Of a stretch of DNA of 64,000 bases, positions 63,973-64,000 are shown piece by piece. Source of the DNA: DASVTR01 sp036382855 (GTDB taxonomy: Bacteria; Acidobacteriota; Blastocatellia; Pyrinomonadales; Pyrinomonadaceae). The position numbers were made by a program, and so were the translations under genes. Where the stretch lies: the NCBI GenBank assembly GCA_036382855.1, contig DASVPO010000011.1, positions 40,190 to 104,189 on the forward strand. The letters run 5' to 3'. Within the stretch, counting starts at the first letter, position 1; the number at the start of each line of letters is the position of its first letter. A model generated the notes under the pieces. That model did not search any database. It saw only the letters and a program-made list of their open reading frames with translations, and was not told where the DNA came from.

Positions 63973-64000
63973 GGCGTCGAGTTTGATCAAACTCGACGCC
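63973..64000 (+). terminator. palindrome after the aminotransferase gene
   Basis: Perfect 13-bp arms (63973-63985, 63988-64000) surround a central AT, 31 bases after the stop. Any T tract would lie beyond the window. The near-zero loop is like the palindrome at 37859-37914. Confidence 0.75.

Overview
This 64 kb window is high-GC bacterial chromosome. It is densely coding and has no rRNA or tRNA genes, insertion sequences, phage genes or CRISPR arrays that I can see. The gene content suggests an Acidobacteriota chromosome, most likely a Blastocatellia-type lineage. The pointers are ECF sigma/zinc-finger anti-sigma pairs, large Ala/Pro-rich secreted proteins, UPF0182, delta-60/FG-GAP proteins, a split glycine decarboxylase and a multidomain acyl reductase-ligase-acyltransferase. 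This placement is inferred from content, not from a marker gene.

Layout. 0-10 kb: on the minus strand, a GCS2-type carboxylate-amine ligase, an unknown protein, a PilZ protein and a circularly permuted ATP-grasp ligase; then an envelope-stress type operon (ECF sigma, anti-sigma, PDZ pseudoprotease) and a secreted protein; then a second ATP-grasp gene on the plus strand. 10-16 kb: a small low-GC orphan gene, a TPR membrane protein, a YdjM-type membrane hydrolase, a YfgM-like protein, and a second ECF sigma/anti-sigma pair. 16.5-21 kb: the glycine cleavage genes gcvT-gcvH-gcvPA-gcvPB. 21-24 kb: a thioredoxin-like ferredoxin, a membrane-anchored trypsin-like protease with an FHA-like head, and a TlpA-type thioredoxin. 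24-33 kb: an apparent envelope module made of a GT39-type glycosyltransferase followed by three overlapping genes (an unknown 682-aa secreted protein, an alkaline-phosphatase-superfamily enzyme, and a fusion of a flippase-like domain with an FtsX/MacB permease). 33-38 kb: a small two-gene unit, a triple inverted repeat, a 230-aa protein, a 16-copy 21-bp tandem array and a secreted delta-60/FG-GAP repeat protein. 38-50 kb: a secreted Xaa-Pro peptidase, an NHL-repeat/M23-like protein, UPF0182, small regulators, a TPR lipoprotein, a HAD phosphatase, a LarA-like protein and an ankyrin protein. 50-57.6 kb: a lipid cluster with a 1476-aa reductase/acyl-AMP ligase/ACP/PlsC megaenzyme, an SDR, a diacylglycerol-kinase-family lipid kinase and a stand-alone PlsC. 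57.7-64 kb: metH, coaD, a basic stress-type protein and an aspartate aminotransferase.

Most noteworthy signals. (1) Intergenic hairpins recur whose arms are built from tandem 7-bp units. The heptamer differs from locus to locus but the architecture is constant, and one heptamer family appears at three loci 46-53 kb apart. (2) The 21-bp tandem array of paired TGCA tetramers at 34.9-35.2 kb. (3) The four-domain lipid megaenzyme and its neighbours, whose architecture recalls the myxobacterial ether-lipid enzyme ElbD. (4) The flippase-FtsX fusion inside a translationally coupled operon of envelope genes.

Start codons were re-chosen where a Shine-Dalgarno sequence or domain boundary argued for it. 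Several genes appear to start with GTG or TTG.
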